Shown: positions 46,633 through 55,731, counted from the stretch's first letter. The stretch: DNA of 64,000 nt from JANQEU01 sp965601455 (GCA_965601455.1 OZ271831.1:3906001-3970000), one strand, 5' to 3'. Program-made: numbers and translations. Notes: generated from the letters alone by a model not told the origin.

Positions 46633-48012
46633 ATGGAAATGGCTCCGCAAGAAAAGATTGGTACGCCCCTGGTATTCCATGGTGGATTGATGGGAGCGAT
46701 CATTCCATTCATTGTCTTTGTAACTGGGGTAATGATCATTGCTTTATCAGGGGCCCCTGATGAAAAAGGATTTTGGCCGATTTTAATTCTCTCAATAGCC
46801 ATTGGATTATTCTTGGCTAAGGACAAACAGCAGTATGCTGAAACCGTCATTTCCGGTATGTCACAACCTATTGTGATGATCATGATTACCGCATGGATAT
46901 TGGCTTCAAGTATTGGGGTTCTGATGAGTAAAACCGGATTCATTGATTCACTTATATGGCTTACATCCACTTTTGACTTAAGTGGTACAGGCTTCGTGGT
47001 TGCAGCTTTTATCATTTGTTGCATAGTTTCTCTTTCTACCGGATCCAGTTTCGCCACTATTCTAATTTGCGGACCTCTGTTATATCCGGCCGGAGGATTG
47101 ATCGGGTCACCCCTTCCTGTATTGGCTGGATCCATATTAGCTGGAGCTACTTTTGGGGATTTCGTTGCTCCAATATCTGATACGACCATCGCAAGTGCAC
47201 TTAGTCAACAAACAGACATCGGATCAGTGGTAAAAAGCAGAATTAAGTATATCCTACCTGTAGGCTTATTGGCTTTACTGTTGTTCTTAGTAAGTTCGAT
47301 TTTCTTATCAACAACAACATCTCATGAACCTGGTATCCTTTCCGGTAATCCGCGAGGCCTACCTATGCTATTAGTTCCTGTGGCTGTCATTTTTCTATTC
47401 CTTCGAGGTAAACACCTCATGCATGGTTTGATGTTCGGATTAATACTGGGGACCATACTTGGTTGGTCGTTAGGTCTTCTGCCATTATCCGAGATCCTGT
47501 CGTTGGACTTGAAGAATTTTACCGCAAAAAGCTTTGTGATCGATGGAATTAATCGCTCGGTAGGACTTAGCTTCTTCACTATACTGCTAATGGGTTTAGT
47601 CGCCACAATCAAATCAGGTGGAATAATGGAACAATTAGTGAAATATGCTTCAAGGAATTCGAGTACCAGCAAGCAGGGAGAACTATGGATCACCGGTTCA
47701 GTAAGTCTTTCAGTACTGCTAACTACTCATAGTATTGTTGCCATACTAATGGTTGCTGATTTTGTAAAAAATACTGGCCAAAGATTAGATATCCCATCTA
47801 TTCATCGTGCCAATCTACTGAGCATGGTTGGGTGTGTTTTTCCTTTTCTTTTGCCCTACTTCATTCCCGTTCTGTTAATGGCAAACATGACCACAACTGG
47901 TAGTGATTACGGTATTCAATCGGTTGCTCCACTCGAGGTTGGGATGTACAATTTTGTTTCCTGGGGATTGCTAGCTACCCTGATTTTCGTGATCTTACTC
48001 AAAAAGAAGTAA
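46633..48012 (+). CDS. Na+/H+ antiporter NhaC family transporter
   Basis: A 459-residue membrane protein with about eleven helices. 'STGSSFATILICGPLLYP' and 'GATFGDFVAPISDTTIASAL' match the NhaC hallmark segments (compare GDKLSPLSDTT). Members exchange Na+/H+ or Na+/substrate (malate-lactate, arginine-ornithine), and the location within a peptide/metabolic operon leaves organic substrates possible. It is flanked by the aldo/keto reductase (4 nt) and a TIGR04076 gene (3 nt). Confidence 0.9.
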   Translation: MEMAPQEKIGTPLVFHGGLMGAIIPFIVFVTGVMIIALSGAPDEKGFWPILILSIAIGLFLAKDKQQYAETVISGMSQPIVMIMITAWILASSIGVLMSKTGFIDSLIWLTSTFDLSGTGFVVAAFIICCIVSLSTGSSFATILICGPLLYPAGGLIGSPLPVLAGSILAGATFGDFVAPISDTTIASALSQQTDIGSVVKSRIKYILPVGLLALLLFLVSSIFLSTTTSHEPGILSGNPRGLPMLLVPVAVIFLFLRGKHLMHGLMFGLILGTILGWSLGLLPLSEILSLDLKNFTAKSFVIDGINRSVGLSFFTILLMGLVATIKSGGIMEQLVKYASRNSSTSKQGELWITGSVSLSVLLTTHSIVAILMVADFVKNTGQRLDIPSIHRANLLSMVGCVFPFLLPYFIPVLLMANMTTTGSDYGIQSVAPLEVGMYNFVSWGLLATLIFVILLKKK

Positions 48013-48015
48013 GAC

Positions 48016-48366
48016 ATGGATGATCAAAAGAAACTAAAGTACGATCAGTTTGAGCTTTATGATTTATCAATTGAGGTGGAGAAAATTGAAGGTCATTGCA
48101 CTTGCGATATGTCTGTAGGTGATAAGTTCTTTCTTAAAGGAGGTAAGATATCTCTACCCCATGGTAAAAACTTTTGTCTATATGCGATGCAATCAACCAT
48201 CCCCCTTCTTCCTACTAAACAAAGAATGAATCACCCGGCAGATTGGATGGAAACCGATTCCAGGGTAATTTGTCCGGATCCCGCTTGCAAACTGGTTATG
48301 CGCATTGATCGTGTGGGCTCCAGAGTATTGAATCATGATGATGTGAGTCCAATTAAAATGAATTGA
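48016..48366 (+). CDS. TIGR04076 family protein
   Basis: A 116-residue protein with 'VEKIEGHCTCDMSVGDKFFL', 'FCLYAMQSTIPLLPTKQR' and 'DSRVICPDPACKLVMRI', the conserved arrangement of TIGR04076 small proteins with spaced cysteines. Function unknown. Its TGA overlaps the ATG of the GNAT gene, so the two are translationally coupled. Confidence 0.86.
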   Translation: MDDQKKLKYDQFELYDLSIEVEKIEGHCTCDMSVGDKFFLKGGKISLPHGKNFCLYAMQSTIPLLPTKQRMNHPADWMETDSRVICPDPACKLVMRIDRVGSRVLNHDDVSPIKMN

Positions 48367-48869
48367 TGGATAGCTTAATTGGAAAAAGAGTTCGATTCAG
48401 AAAATGGAAAAAAGAAGACGCACCTTTTTTCATTTCATTTTTCAGTGACCAAAGAGCCTCCCACTTTCTGGGTGGTATTAGAAAACCAGAAGAGGCTTGG
48501 CGGACGATGGCCGCCTACATAGGTCATTACGAATTGCTGGGATACTCATACCTTGCTCTTGAGGAGAAGGATACGGGTAATTTCCTGGGCAGCATGGGTA
48601 TCTGGAATTCAGACCCCTGGCCAGAACCAGAATTAGGTTATTGGTTGGTACCCGAAGCACAAGGTAAAGGCTATGGTTCAGAAGCTGGACAGATGCTCCT
48701 GGAATACGCTTTCAGAGGACGCGGATTTCAAACCCTGGTTAGTTATATTGACCATGACAACGAGGCCTCTATTCGCCTATCCAAACGACTGGGTGGTCAA
48801 TTGGACGGAGAGGTAGATCTCGTTCATTATGGAAGGCATCAGGTGTATAGATATCAAAAACAATTTTAA
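48366..48869 (+). CDS. GNAT family N-acetyltransferase
   Basis: A 167-residue acetyltransferase of the RimJ/RimL type. 'FRKWKKEDAPFFISFFSD' opens the fold, and 'LGYWLVPEAQGKGYGSEA' is the acetyl-CoA P-loop, followed by 'LVSYIDHDNEASIRLSKRLG'. It should acetylate an amine on a small molecule or protein N-terminus; the target is unknown. ATG 48366 (one codon after the TTG) overlaps the previous stop by one base. Confidence 0.92.
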   Translation: MDSLIGKRVRFRKWKKEDAPFFISFFSDQRASHFLGGIRKPEEAWRTMAAYIGHYELLGYSYLALEEKDTGNFLGSMGIWNSDPWPEPELGYWLVPEAQGKGYGSEAGQMLLEYAFRGRGFQTLVSYIDHDNEASIRLSKRLGGQLDGEVDLVHYGRHQVYRYQKQF

Positions 48870-49567
48870 TGAGAAGAATGAAAGCTTTCCTACCAACATT
48901 GTTAACTCTACTAATTGTGTTATTCGCCTGTGACTCACAAAATCCATCTGAGCAGAAAGTGGAAATCGACCAATCCATTAATCTTCTTCAAGATATTGGC
49001 TCGCTCACATGGATGAATGAACCAAGCAACCTTACAACCGAGGGAGCGCTTGAGGTTACTGTTTCTGAAGGAACAGATTTTTTCAACAACCCCGAAGACA
49101 GTTCTATCGTAGGAACTGCACCTTTTCTTTTTACCGAAATTGAAACTGATTTCATAGCAACTGCTCTCGTTGAACCTGATTTTTCCTCTCAATGGAATGC
49201 TGAGTCCCTGATGGTTTATTTGGACAGTCTTAATTGGATAAAATTTGCTTTTGAGAACTCAGATGCAACGGGACCTGGAATCGTTTCTGTAGTTACGAAA
49301 GGAACCTCTGACGATGCCAACGGAGTCGCTCTGGACCGGCATGAAAAAATCTGGCTGAAAATAGTCAGGAAGAATAGTATTTACGCTCTTCATTGGTCAA
49401 GCGACGGGAAAAACTACTTCATGACAAGGCTTACGGAAATGCCTCGAATGAAACGGGTTAAAGTCGGTGTGGAGTTCCAATCGCCTGTCGGCAAGACAGC
49501 CAAACACCGGATCCATTTTTTCTCAGTCGAAGACGACCGAGTCGAAAATCTTAGAACTTTGAAATAG
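48869..49567 (+). CDS. DUF1349 domain lipoprotein
   Basis: A 232-residue protein. A lipoprotein signal ends at 'LLIVLFAC' (Cys16). The rest is the concanavalin-like DUF1349 domain, with 'TEGALEVTVSEGTDFFNN', 'IETDFIATALVEP' and a late 'KIVRKNSIYALHWSSDGKNY'. Family members bind or act on carbohydrates in some fungi and bacteria, unproven here. The ATG overlaps the GNAT stop by one base. Confidence 0.87.
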   Translation: MRRMKAFLPTLLTLLIVLFACDSQNPSEQKVEIDQSINLLQDIGSLTWMNEPSNLTTEGALEVTVSEGTDFFNNPEDSSIVGTAPFLFTEIETDFIATALVEPDFSSQWNAESLMVYLDSLNWIKFAFENSDATGPGIVSVVTKGTSDDANGVALDRHEKIWLKIVRKNSIYALHWSSDGKNYFMTRLTEMPRMKRVKVGVEFQSPVGKTAKHRIHFFSVEDDRVENLRTLK

Positions 49568-49604
49568 TCATTTGTGATTATTTTACAGTCCACAATCACA
49601 ACCT

Positions 49605-51272
49605 ATGAAATACCTAATCCCCTTTTTCGCACTATTGCTACTTATTCAATGCCAATCACCAGATTCTGTCGAGCAGAATATAAGCCCGGTAAAGACATCG
49701 AATAGTTATGATGACCTGGTCAGTCTTTTCAAGGATTGGAGGGAATTTGAAGAACCTCCTCTATTGAATGGTGCACCAGATTACACAGCAGAAACCTTCC
49801 AAAAAAGGTGGCCCGAATTTAAGAACATCCAGGCTCAATTAAATGCAATAGACACAACCGGTTGGAGCATACCTCAAAAAGTAGATTGGATGATCGTTTG
49901 GGCAGAGATGAATGGATACGATTTTAATCATAATATTCTGAAACCCTGGGTACGAGATCCTGCCTTCTATAAATCAGTTTGGACGGCAAGAAGTGATGTG
50001 CCTGGACACGAAGGGCCTACCCATCACGGTACGCTTGAGCTATGGACCTATGATTTCCCACTTTCAGATGAGGCGAAGGTCAAATTCTTAAAGGAACTAA
50101 CTTCAATTTCTTCTCTGAATGAACAGGCGAAAAAGAACCTAACCGGTAATGCCCGAGAGTTATGGATTGCAGGTATTCGGGTGATTAGGAATCAAAGTCT
50201 GGTTCTAAAGATGATAAAGACAATTGTAGGGATGGATGAGGATGAAGAAATCCAAATGGCGATTGATCAAGCCATCAGATCCACAGATAACCTGGCTTCA
50301 TGGCTTGAGGACGAATCCGTGTCGAAAACCGGTGAATCCGGTATAGGAAAGGACAATTATACCTGGTACTTACAAAATGTTCACCTGGTACCGCTCACAT
50401 GGGAAGATGAAGTGATGATTCTGAAGCGCGAACTGGCCCGAGCGTGGTCCAGCATGAAGTTGGAGGAACATAGAAATCGGGATTTACCCCTAATGGAAAC
50501 TGTTGAATCGGTTGAAGCATACGACGCACTGGCTGAAAAATCGGCCCAAAGCCTCATGAGGTTTCTTGAAGAAGAGGAAATCGCCACAGTAAAGGAATAC
50601 TGGGAACCAGCACTTAGAGAACACCTGGGCGAGTTCGTTCCAAAGGAAACACGAAACTTTTTTTGGATCACCGTACATTATGACCCCAGACCCTTATACT
50701 CTCACTTTTATCACTGGTTTGAGTTAGCGCGAATGGATACAGAACCCAATCAAAGTGAGATTAGAAGAGGACCGCTGCTCTACAATATATTCGACTCCCG
50801 AAATGAAGGAACTGCCACGGCAGTAGAAGAAGTATTTATGCAAGCAGGCTTGTACGACGACAGCCCGAGATCAAGGGAAATTGTCTATATAATGATCGCT
50901 CAAAGGGCAGCTCGTGGCTTAGGCTCACTATATGCCCATGCAAACGAGATGACCATGGAGGAAGCTGGTGGAATCCATTCAAATTATACTCCCAGAGGTT
51001 GGATGAAAACTGAAAAAGAGCTGTTGATTTTTGAACAACACCTGTACATGAGGCAACCCGGATATGGCACGAGTTATATCACTGGAAAATACCTACTGGA
51101 ACAGGCAATGGCAGACTATGCAAGGATCCTGGAAACCCGGGATGAAGAATTCCAATTGAAAGATTTTTTTGATCGATTAAATGGTATTGGAAATATCCCT
51201 ATAGCGTTAGGAATCTGGGAAATGACCGGAGAATTCCAGCAATTAGAGACGATAACAACCAAGCAACAGTAA
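49605..51272 (+). CDS. DUF885-like lipoprotein lacking the zinc motif
   Basis: A 555-residue lipoprotein (signal 'FALLLLIQC', Cys16). Overall length, the helical composition and a C-terminal segment ('YMRQPGYGTSYITGKYLLEQ', 'LNGIGNIPIALGIWEM') parallel the DUF885 protein at the head of this run. Where that protein has HELVPGH and EGWA, here I find only 'HYDPRPLYSHFYHWFE' and 'SRNEGTATAVEEVFMQ'. The HExxPGH metal motif is therefore absent. It may be a catalytically dead or differently metal-bound relative. Its role is unknown. It lies 37 nt after the DUF1349 gene. Confidence 0.8.
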   Translation: MKYLIPFFALLLLIQCQSPDSVEQNISPVKTSNSYDDLVSLFKDWREFEEPPLLNGAPDYTAETFQKRWPEFKNIQAQLNAIDTTGWSIPQKVDWMIVWAEMNGYDFNHNILKPWVRDPAFYKSVWTARSDVPGHEGPTHHGTLELWTYDFPLSDEAKVKFLKELTSISSLNEQAKKNLTGNARELWIAGIRVIRNQSLVLKMIKTIVGMDEDEEIQMAIDQAIRSTDNLASWLEDESVSKTGESGIGKDNYTWYLQNVHLVPLTWEDEVMILKRELARAWSSMKLEEHRNRDLPLMETVESVEAYDALAEKSAQSLMRFLEEEEIATVKEYWEPALREHLGEFVPKETRNFFWITVHYDPRPLYSHFYHWFELARMDTEPNQSEIRRGPLLYNIFDSRNEGTATAVEEVFMQAGLYDDSPRSREIVYIMIAQRAARGLGSLYAHANEMTMEEAGGIHSNYTPRGWMKTEKELLIFEQHLYMRQPGYGTSYITGKYLLEQAMADYARILETRDEEFQLKDFFDRLNGIGNIPIALGIWEMTGEFQQLETITTKQQ

Positions 51273-51273
51273 T

Positions 51274-51510
51274 ATGAAAACCATGACCTGTCGACAATTA
51301 GGTGGAGCTTGCGACCTTGAATTCCACGCCAATACCTTTGAGGAAATGGCTGAATTAAGTAAGGCACATGGTATGGAAATGTTCCAGGCCAAAGAGGAGT
51401 CTCACATGAAAGCCATGCAGGAAATGCAATCACTCATGCAAAAACCAGATGCAATGGCATCATGGATGGAGGAAAAAAGGAAAGAATTTGAAGAGATAAT
51501 GGAGGATTAG
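51274..51510 (+). CDS. DUF1059 family small protein
   Basis: A 78-residue protein with 'MTCRQLGGACDLEFHANTFE' and 'SKAHGMEMFQAKEESHMKAM', a close match by eye to DUF1059 proteins. The family has conserved cysteines and unknown function. It follows the previous gene after one base and probably ends the run of genes that starts at 43885. Confidence 0.88.
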   Translation: MKTMTCRQLGGACDLEFHANTFEEMAELSKAHGMEMFQAKEESHMKAMQEMQSLMQKPDAMASWMEEKRKEFEEIMED

Positions 51511-51529
51511 AATGAAACCCTCCGGGTCT

Positions 51530-51895
51530 TTAGCTCCCAGACTTCCAGGCCCAGTAGATCAGTAAAGGATGAATGACGATGAGTCGAAGCCATCCAATCC
51601 AATCATCTACGCATAAACCCCCTTCAATACAGTTACCGATTTGTATGAAATATACATGCGAGGGTATAAAAGCGATAAGCATCAATATGATGCCGTAGGA
51701 AGCAATCACTCTTGTTTTTGGCAGTAATATTCCGGCTCCAAATGCGATTTCAATAATGCCACTAACAACATTAATCAGCTCCGGATTTGAAAAATAAGGT
51801 GGAATCAGTGGCAGATAGAACTCCGGATTTATGAAGTGATTGATACCAGCGAAAAGGTAAAAAATACCCATTACGTAGATGCTTATCATCTTCAT
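51530..51895 (-). CDS. DoxX-like small membrane protein
   Basis: A 121-residue protein with about four transmembrane helices. 'FYLFAGINHFINPEFYLPL' and 'GIIEIAFGAGILLPKTR' are DoxX-family segments. The ATG at 51895 overlaps the stop of the preceding membrane gene (ATGA), and a TTG four codons upstream is less likely. DoxX relatives are linked to terminal oxidases or redox, but the role here is unknown. Confidence 0.85.
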   Translation of the reverse strand: MKMISIYVMGIFYLFAGINHFINPEFYLPLIPPYFSNPELINVVSGIIEIAFGAGILLPKTRVIASYGIILMLIAFIPSHVYFIQIGNCIEGGLCVDDWIGWLRLIVIHPLLIYWAWKSGS

Positions 51896-52284
51896 GCCAG
51901 TTGCCAATTATTTCTCTGAGCATCCCTCAGAATCAAGAAAAAGGGTATCCACCAAATTAAGTCGTTGGTGATCAGAGTATATCCGAATGTGGCCGATACA
52001 GTTCCTTGAAGATAATTCATGACAAAGCCTAAGGGGCCGAATATTTTTCCTAAAAAACCTACGGCAACAATGGGCCAGTGTCTCAATGGGCTAAAACTCG
52101 CCCACCAATAGCCAAGACCATACACACCAATGACCATACCCATACCCTGCCAGACCATGGGATGATTTAAAGGCTCCATCCCCGTTAACAGAAAAAACTG
52201 ATTTGGGAAAAGAACTACCCAAGCACCCCAAAGGATGTTATAAATGGCAGCTGCTTTTAATGTAATTGACTTCCAGTTATCCAT
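51892..52284 (-). CDS. Small membrane protein of unknown function (130 aa)
   Basis: A 130-residue protein with four hydrophobic helices ('AAAIYNILWGAWVVLF', 'WQGMGMVIGVYGLGYW', 'HWPIVAVGFLGKIFGPLGF', 'LITNDLIWWIPFFLIL'). I cannot name a family with confidence. The ATG at 52284 is preferred over the TTG eight codons earlier. It is translationally coupled to the DoxX-like gene and diverges from the PadR gene, so the operator-like repeats upstream may affect both directions. Confidence 0.75.
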   Translation of the reverse strand: MDNWKSITLKAAAIYNILWGAWVVLFPNQFFLLTGMEPLNHPMVWQGMGMVIGVYGLGYWWASFSPLRHWPIVAVGFLGKIFGPLGFVMNYLQGTVSATFGYTLITNDLIWWIPFFLILRDAQRNNWQLA

Positions 52285-52356
52285 GCTTTTCTTACTCTGT
52301 TCTGTCAACTAAAACCTGTTGAAACAAGTTCAAAAACAGTGATTAATATCATATAA

Positions 52357-52409
52357 ACTGCAATTACGAATAATATTGTAACTATTTTTACTGCAATTAC
52401 GAATAATAT
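52357..52409 (+). promoter_or_regulatory. 20-bp perfect direct repeat upstream of padR-like gene (probable operator)
   Basis: The same 20-nt sequence (beginning ACTGCAATTACG) is found at 52357-52376 and 52390-52409, repeat period 33 nt, about three helical turns. The core ATTACGAATAAT contains a short inverted repeat (ATTA/TAAT). The second copy ends 5 nt before the PadR start, overlapping the ribosome binding region. A -7-like TATTTTTA (52383-52390) sits between the copies. Autorepression by the PadR protein is a reasonable inference. Confidence 0.7.
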
Positions 52410-52414
52410 AACTA

Positions 52415-52747
52415 ATGAAGAAGACCAAACTCGGTGAATTTGAAGAACTGGTTTTACTAGTGGTGGTGGTATTGGAGGAGAAAGCCTACGGAGTAGAGAT
52501 AAAAAGAGAATTAGAAAATCGGTTAAACGAAGTACTAAGTGTTGGTTCTATTCAATCCGCTCTTAAGCGAATGGAGGAAAAAGGATTCCTCAATTCGAAA
52601 CTAGGAGAAGCTACCCAAAAACGTGGTGGAAAGCGAAAGAGAATCTACTCGGCTACACCTTATGCGCTCAAAGTACTTTCAGAACTTAAGGAAATACGAG
52701 CTGGATTATGGGCCAACATCCCATCGGTTAGGCTCAGAACTATATGA
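52415..52747 (+). CDS. PadR family transcriptional regulator
   Basis: A 110-residue winged-helix repressor. 'LVVVVLEEKAYGVEIKRELE' and 'SVGSIQSALKRMEEKGFLNS' are the PadR DNA-binding helices, and 'GGKRKRIYSATPYALKVL' the wing and dimerisation segment. Its ATG lies 5 nt after a 20-bp direct repeat, and its stop overlaps the permease start (ATGA). PadR genes next to FtsX permeases are a recurrent arrangement in Bacteroidota, so it probably controls the permease. The inducer is unknown. Confidence 0.93.
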   Translation: MKKTKLGEFEELVLLVVVVLEEKAYGVEIKRELENRLNEVLSVGSIQSALKRMEEKGFLNSKLGEATQKRGGKRKRIYSATPYALKVLSELKEIRAGLWANIPSVRLRTI

Positions 52748-55356
52748 ATGAGCAATTAAGGCCTCCAAAATGGCCAATCATACCCATCCGCCGGATATTG
52801 AAGAAAGAGTTTTTGGAAGAAATCGAAGGCGACATGGAAGAGGTGTTTCAAGATAACCTGGTGCACATGTCTACTGCAAAAGCGAAGAGAAGATTTGTAT
52901 GGGATTGCTTTAAGCTTATTCGGTTGAACTTGATTGAACGACTAGACTTTTATAATAGAATTAACACTTACGTTATGTTACGAAACAATCTAAAAATCGC
53001 CTTCAGAATACTGAGAAAGGATAAAACTTTCGCCGCAATTAATATTCTTGGATTGTCTGTGGGACTTGCCATAGCCTTGCTCATTATCCAGTACGTAAAG
53101 TATGAATTCAGCTATGAATCCTACAATCCCAATGCCAATCAAATGGTGCGTATCACAATGGACTATATGGATGGTGAAACACTGGTGGAACAAGATTGTG
53201 AAACGTATCCACCTCTCGGACCGAAAATCAGTGCCGAATTTTCAGAAGTCGAAGATTTCACCAGAGCATATAACATCGATCCGTTGACCATTAAAGTTGG
53301 AGAAAATTACTTCCGTGAGAATCTGATGTATGCTACGGATAAAAGCTTCTTTAGAATGTTCAATTACCCGTTAATACAAGGTAACATAGAATCCATATTC
53401 GCAAAACCCAATGAGGTTGTACTTACGGAAAACTCGGCAATAAAACTCTTTGGCACCACTGATGTTGTTGGAGAAAGAATCGAGATGAACTCACACCCCT
53501 TTCAGGTTGTGGGGGTAATCTCCGATCCACCTTCTAATACCCACCTAAAATTCAATATTCTTATATCCTATCGGACATTAATTGAATTCTATGATGAGAG
53601 TGACAACAATTGGAATGGAAACAACACTTTCACTTACTTCAAACTGCATGATGGAGTCTCCTTTGAGCAGTTCGATAAAAGACTAGCAGGCTTTAATAAG
53701 GAGATACTTGAGCAGGGTTTGATTCGTGGGGAGCGAGTAATCGGTCAACCGATGAAAGACATTCATTTGTATTCACACAAATCTTTTGAAGCGGAACCTA
53801 ACGGTGACGCAACAACAGTCTTTTTTCTTCTTGGAGTTGCCATTCTGGTAATCATAATTGCCATTGTCAACTACATTAATCTTTCGACTTCAAAGTCACT
53901 GGATAGGGCTAAAGAAGTAGGAATAAGAAAAGTTTTAGGATCGGCCTCCATTCAGCTGAAAGGACAATTCTTTGCTGAGTCATTTCTGATCAACCTATTC
54001 TCTGGCGTACTGGCAATCTTGTTTATGATTTTGCTGCTTGGTCAGTTTCGAACGCTGGCCGACCTGCCGGCCGATTTCTCTTTTATTGGTGATCAGAGTT
54101 TTTGGTTTGCGTTGGTTGGAATTCTTCTTTTAAGTACGATTCTTTCCGGGATTTTTCCAGCAATTATTTTGACCCGATTCAAACCGGTAACGGTACTTAA
54201 GGGGAAATTCAGTAATTCAGGACAAGGTAATCTCTTGAGAAAATCTCTGGTCGTTACGCAATTTGCAATAACTGCGTTTCTACTCGTGCAAACTCTAACT
54301 GCAAACCTTCAACTGAATTTTATGAAGGAAAAAGATCTTGGTATGAATACAGATAGAGTGATTACAGCAGCAACTCCCGATGATTGGACTTGGGAAGGTT
54401 TCGATGCTTTTAAAGGTGAATTATTGAATGATTCCAGGATACAGTCTGTCACTCTATCAAGTTGTGTTCCCGGACTCCCTACCCACCAAATGAGTACAAC
54501 AACTGGTATCAATCCCGTTGATGCTATGGAAAGGAGAAACAATAATTTCTACATCTACTTTATTGATCATGAGTTTTTACCTAGCATGGGAATGGAACTT
54601 CTTGCCGGAAACAACTTTATTGACGGATCCAATGAAAATCGAATAATTGTCAATGAGGAAGCACTCAAAGTGTGGGGCTACCCTAGTATGGAAGACGCTA
54701 TTCGTAAAAAAATTGATATTGGGGAGGAGCCTGCCGAAATCCATGGGGTCATAAAAAACTTTAATCAGTTCAGTCCAAAAGAACCGGACATTCCTATGAT
54801 TTTCGTTTATGGTTTTGGATATGAACGAATCAGTGTGAAGGCAGCTCCAGGTGATCCTGCAGACCAGGTAGCCGCATTTGAAAAGGTCTTTTCCCGCCAT
54901 TTCCCAGAAACCCCCTTTGATTACTTCTTTATTGATCAAAAATTTGATGAACAATACAAAGCTGACAGGAAATTTCAACAGGTGTTTGGTACGCTTACAC
55001 TTTTTGCTCTTCTTATTGCAGCAATGGGATTATTCGGACTGGCATCATTTACCATAGCCAAGCGCTCCAAGGAAATTGGTATCCGTAAAGTCCTGGGAGC
55101 AAGCATTCCTCAACTAATAGGACTGGTGGTTAAGGATTTCATGGTGCTTGTTGGCGTTTCACTTATTATTTCACTACCTGTCACGTATTGGTTCGTCAGT
55201 AACTGGTTGGATAACTATTCCTATCGGATCGACTTGTCCATCTGGATCCTGTTATTACCGGCATTAATCGTGCTATTAGTGGCATTCTTATCCATTTTAT
55301 CAAAGACCTACAGGGTTTCTGTCACAAATCCTGTAAACTCTTTAAGAGACGAATAG
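52744..55356 (+). CDS. FtsX/MacB-type permease with N-terminal prefix domain
   Basis: An 870-residue permease. About the first 75 residues ('LKKEFLEEIEGDMEEVFQDN', 'AKAKRRFVWDCFKLIRLNLI') form a 'permease prefix' found in PadR-linked Bacteroidota transporters. Then come the usual double MacB/FtsX arrangement with 'FAAINILGLSVGLAIALLI', 'AKEVGIRKVLGSA' and the second unit's 'SKEIGIRKVLGASI'. No ATPase is adjacent. It overlaps padR-like by 4 nt and should be regulated by it. Likely roles are export or envelope signalling; the substrate is unknown. Confidence 0.92.
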   Translation: MNEQLRPPKWPIIPIRRILKKEFLEEIEGDMEEVFQDNLVHMSTAKAKRRFVWDCFKLIRLNLIERLDFYNRINTYVMLRNNLKIAFRILRKDKTFAAINILGLSVGLAIALLIIQYVKYEFSYESYNPNANQMVRITMDYMDGETLVEQDCETYPPLGPKISAEFSEVEDFTRAYNIDPLTIKVGENYFRENLMYATDKSFFRMFNYPLIQGNIESIFAKPNEVVLTENSAIKLFGTTDVVGERIEMNSHPFQVVGVISDPPSNTHLKFNILISYRTLIEFYDESDNNWNGNNTFTYFKLHDGVSFEQFDKRLAGFNKEILEQGLIRGERVIGQPMKDIHLYSHKSFEAEPNGDATTVFFLLGVAILVIIIAIVNYINLSTSKSLDRAKEVGIRKVLGSASIQLKGQFFAESFLINLFSGVLAILFMILLLGQFRTLADLPADFSFIGDQSFWFALVGILLLSTILSGIFPAIILTRFKPVTVLKGKFSNSGQGNLLRKSLVVTQFAITAFLLVQTLTANLQLNFMKEKDLGMNTDRVITAATPDDWTWEGFDAFKGELLNDSRIQSVTLSSCVPGLPTHQMSTTTGINPVDAMERRNNNFYIYFIDHEFLPSMGMELLAGNNFIDGSNENRIIVNEEALKVWGYPSMEDAIRKKIDIGEEPAEIHGVIKNFNQFSPKEPDIPMIFVYGFGYERISVKAAPGDPADQVAAFEKVFSRHFPETPFDYFFIDQKFDEQYKADRKFQQVFGTLTLFALLIAAMGLFGLASFTIAKRSKEIGIRKVLGASIPQLIGLVVKDFMVLVGVSLIISLPVTYWFVSNWLDNYSYRIDLSIWILLLPALIVLLVAFLSILSKTYRVSVTNPVNSLRDE

Positions 55357-55389
55357 AAAAACTGGCAGGCTATGTGATTCCAATTTCCT

Positions 55390-55686
55390 ATGTGGATTTT
55401 TAGTCATCTCTTTTTCTTTTTCTATGAATTACAAAAGCCTGCGGATTGTACCTGTAATGGATTCCCATTATACGGTAGGGTTCAGATTGTACAAAGCTTT
55501 CCAGACGTGAAAGTCCAGGTAGTTGAGTCATTTCCAGATCTAAAGGTGAAGGTTGTCGAGTCGTTCCCTGATGATTGTGGGGAATGGCAATTTGTTGAAT
55601 CATTCCCCGATGTCAAGATTCAATTTGTTTCTTCCTTCCCAGACATTAAGATTGAATATGTCAACGCATTCCCCGGTTTAGAATGA
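55390..55686 (+). CDS. Small protein with six 11-residue SFPD repeats
   Basis: A 98-residue ORF. A hydrophobic start ('MWIFSHLFFFFYELQ') is followed by a Cys pair ('CTCNG') and six tandem units: residues 31-41, 42-52, 53-65, 66-76, 77-87 and 88-98. The consensus is V-x-x-V-x-S-F-P-D-(V/L/I)-K; the third unit carries a 2-residue insertion with a third Cys. Period 11 with alternating hydrophobics suggests a beta-strand-turn solenoid or stacked hairpins. In-frame stops lie 4 codons upstream, so the start at 55390 is firm. I know similar repeats only from unannotated proteins. The function is unknown, with a cell-surface or periplasmic place likely. Confidence 0.75.
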   Translation: MWIFSHLFFFFYELQKPADCTCNGFPLYGRVQIVQSFPDVKVQVVESFPDLKVKVVESFPDDCGEWQFVESFPDVKIQFVSSFPDIKIEYVNAFPGLE

Positions 55687-55706
55687 CAAAAGTTATCGGA
55701 CTATTG

Positions 55707-55731
55707 CTGAGGATACACTCAGTTTAATTTT
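55707..55731 (+). terminator. Weak terminator after the SFPD-repeat gene
   Basis: CTGAG and CTCAG form a 5-bp stem around GATACA, followed by TTTAATTTT. It lies 20 nt past the stop. The stem is short. Confidence 0.4.
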
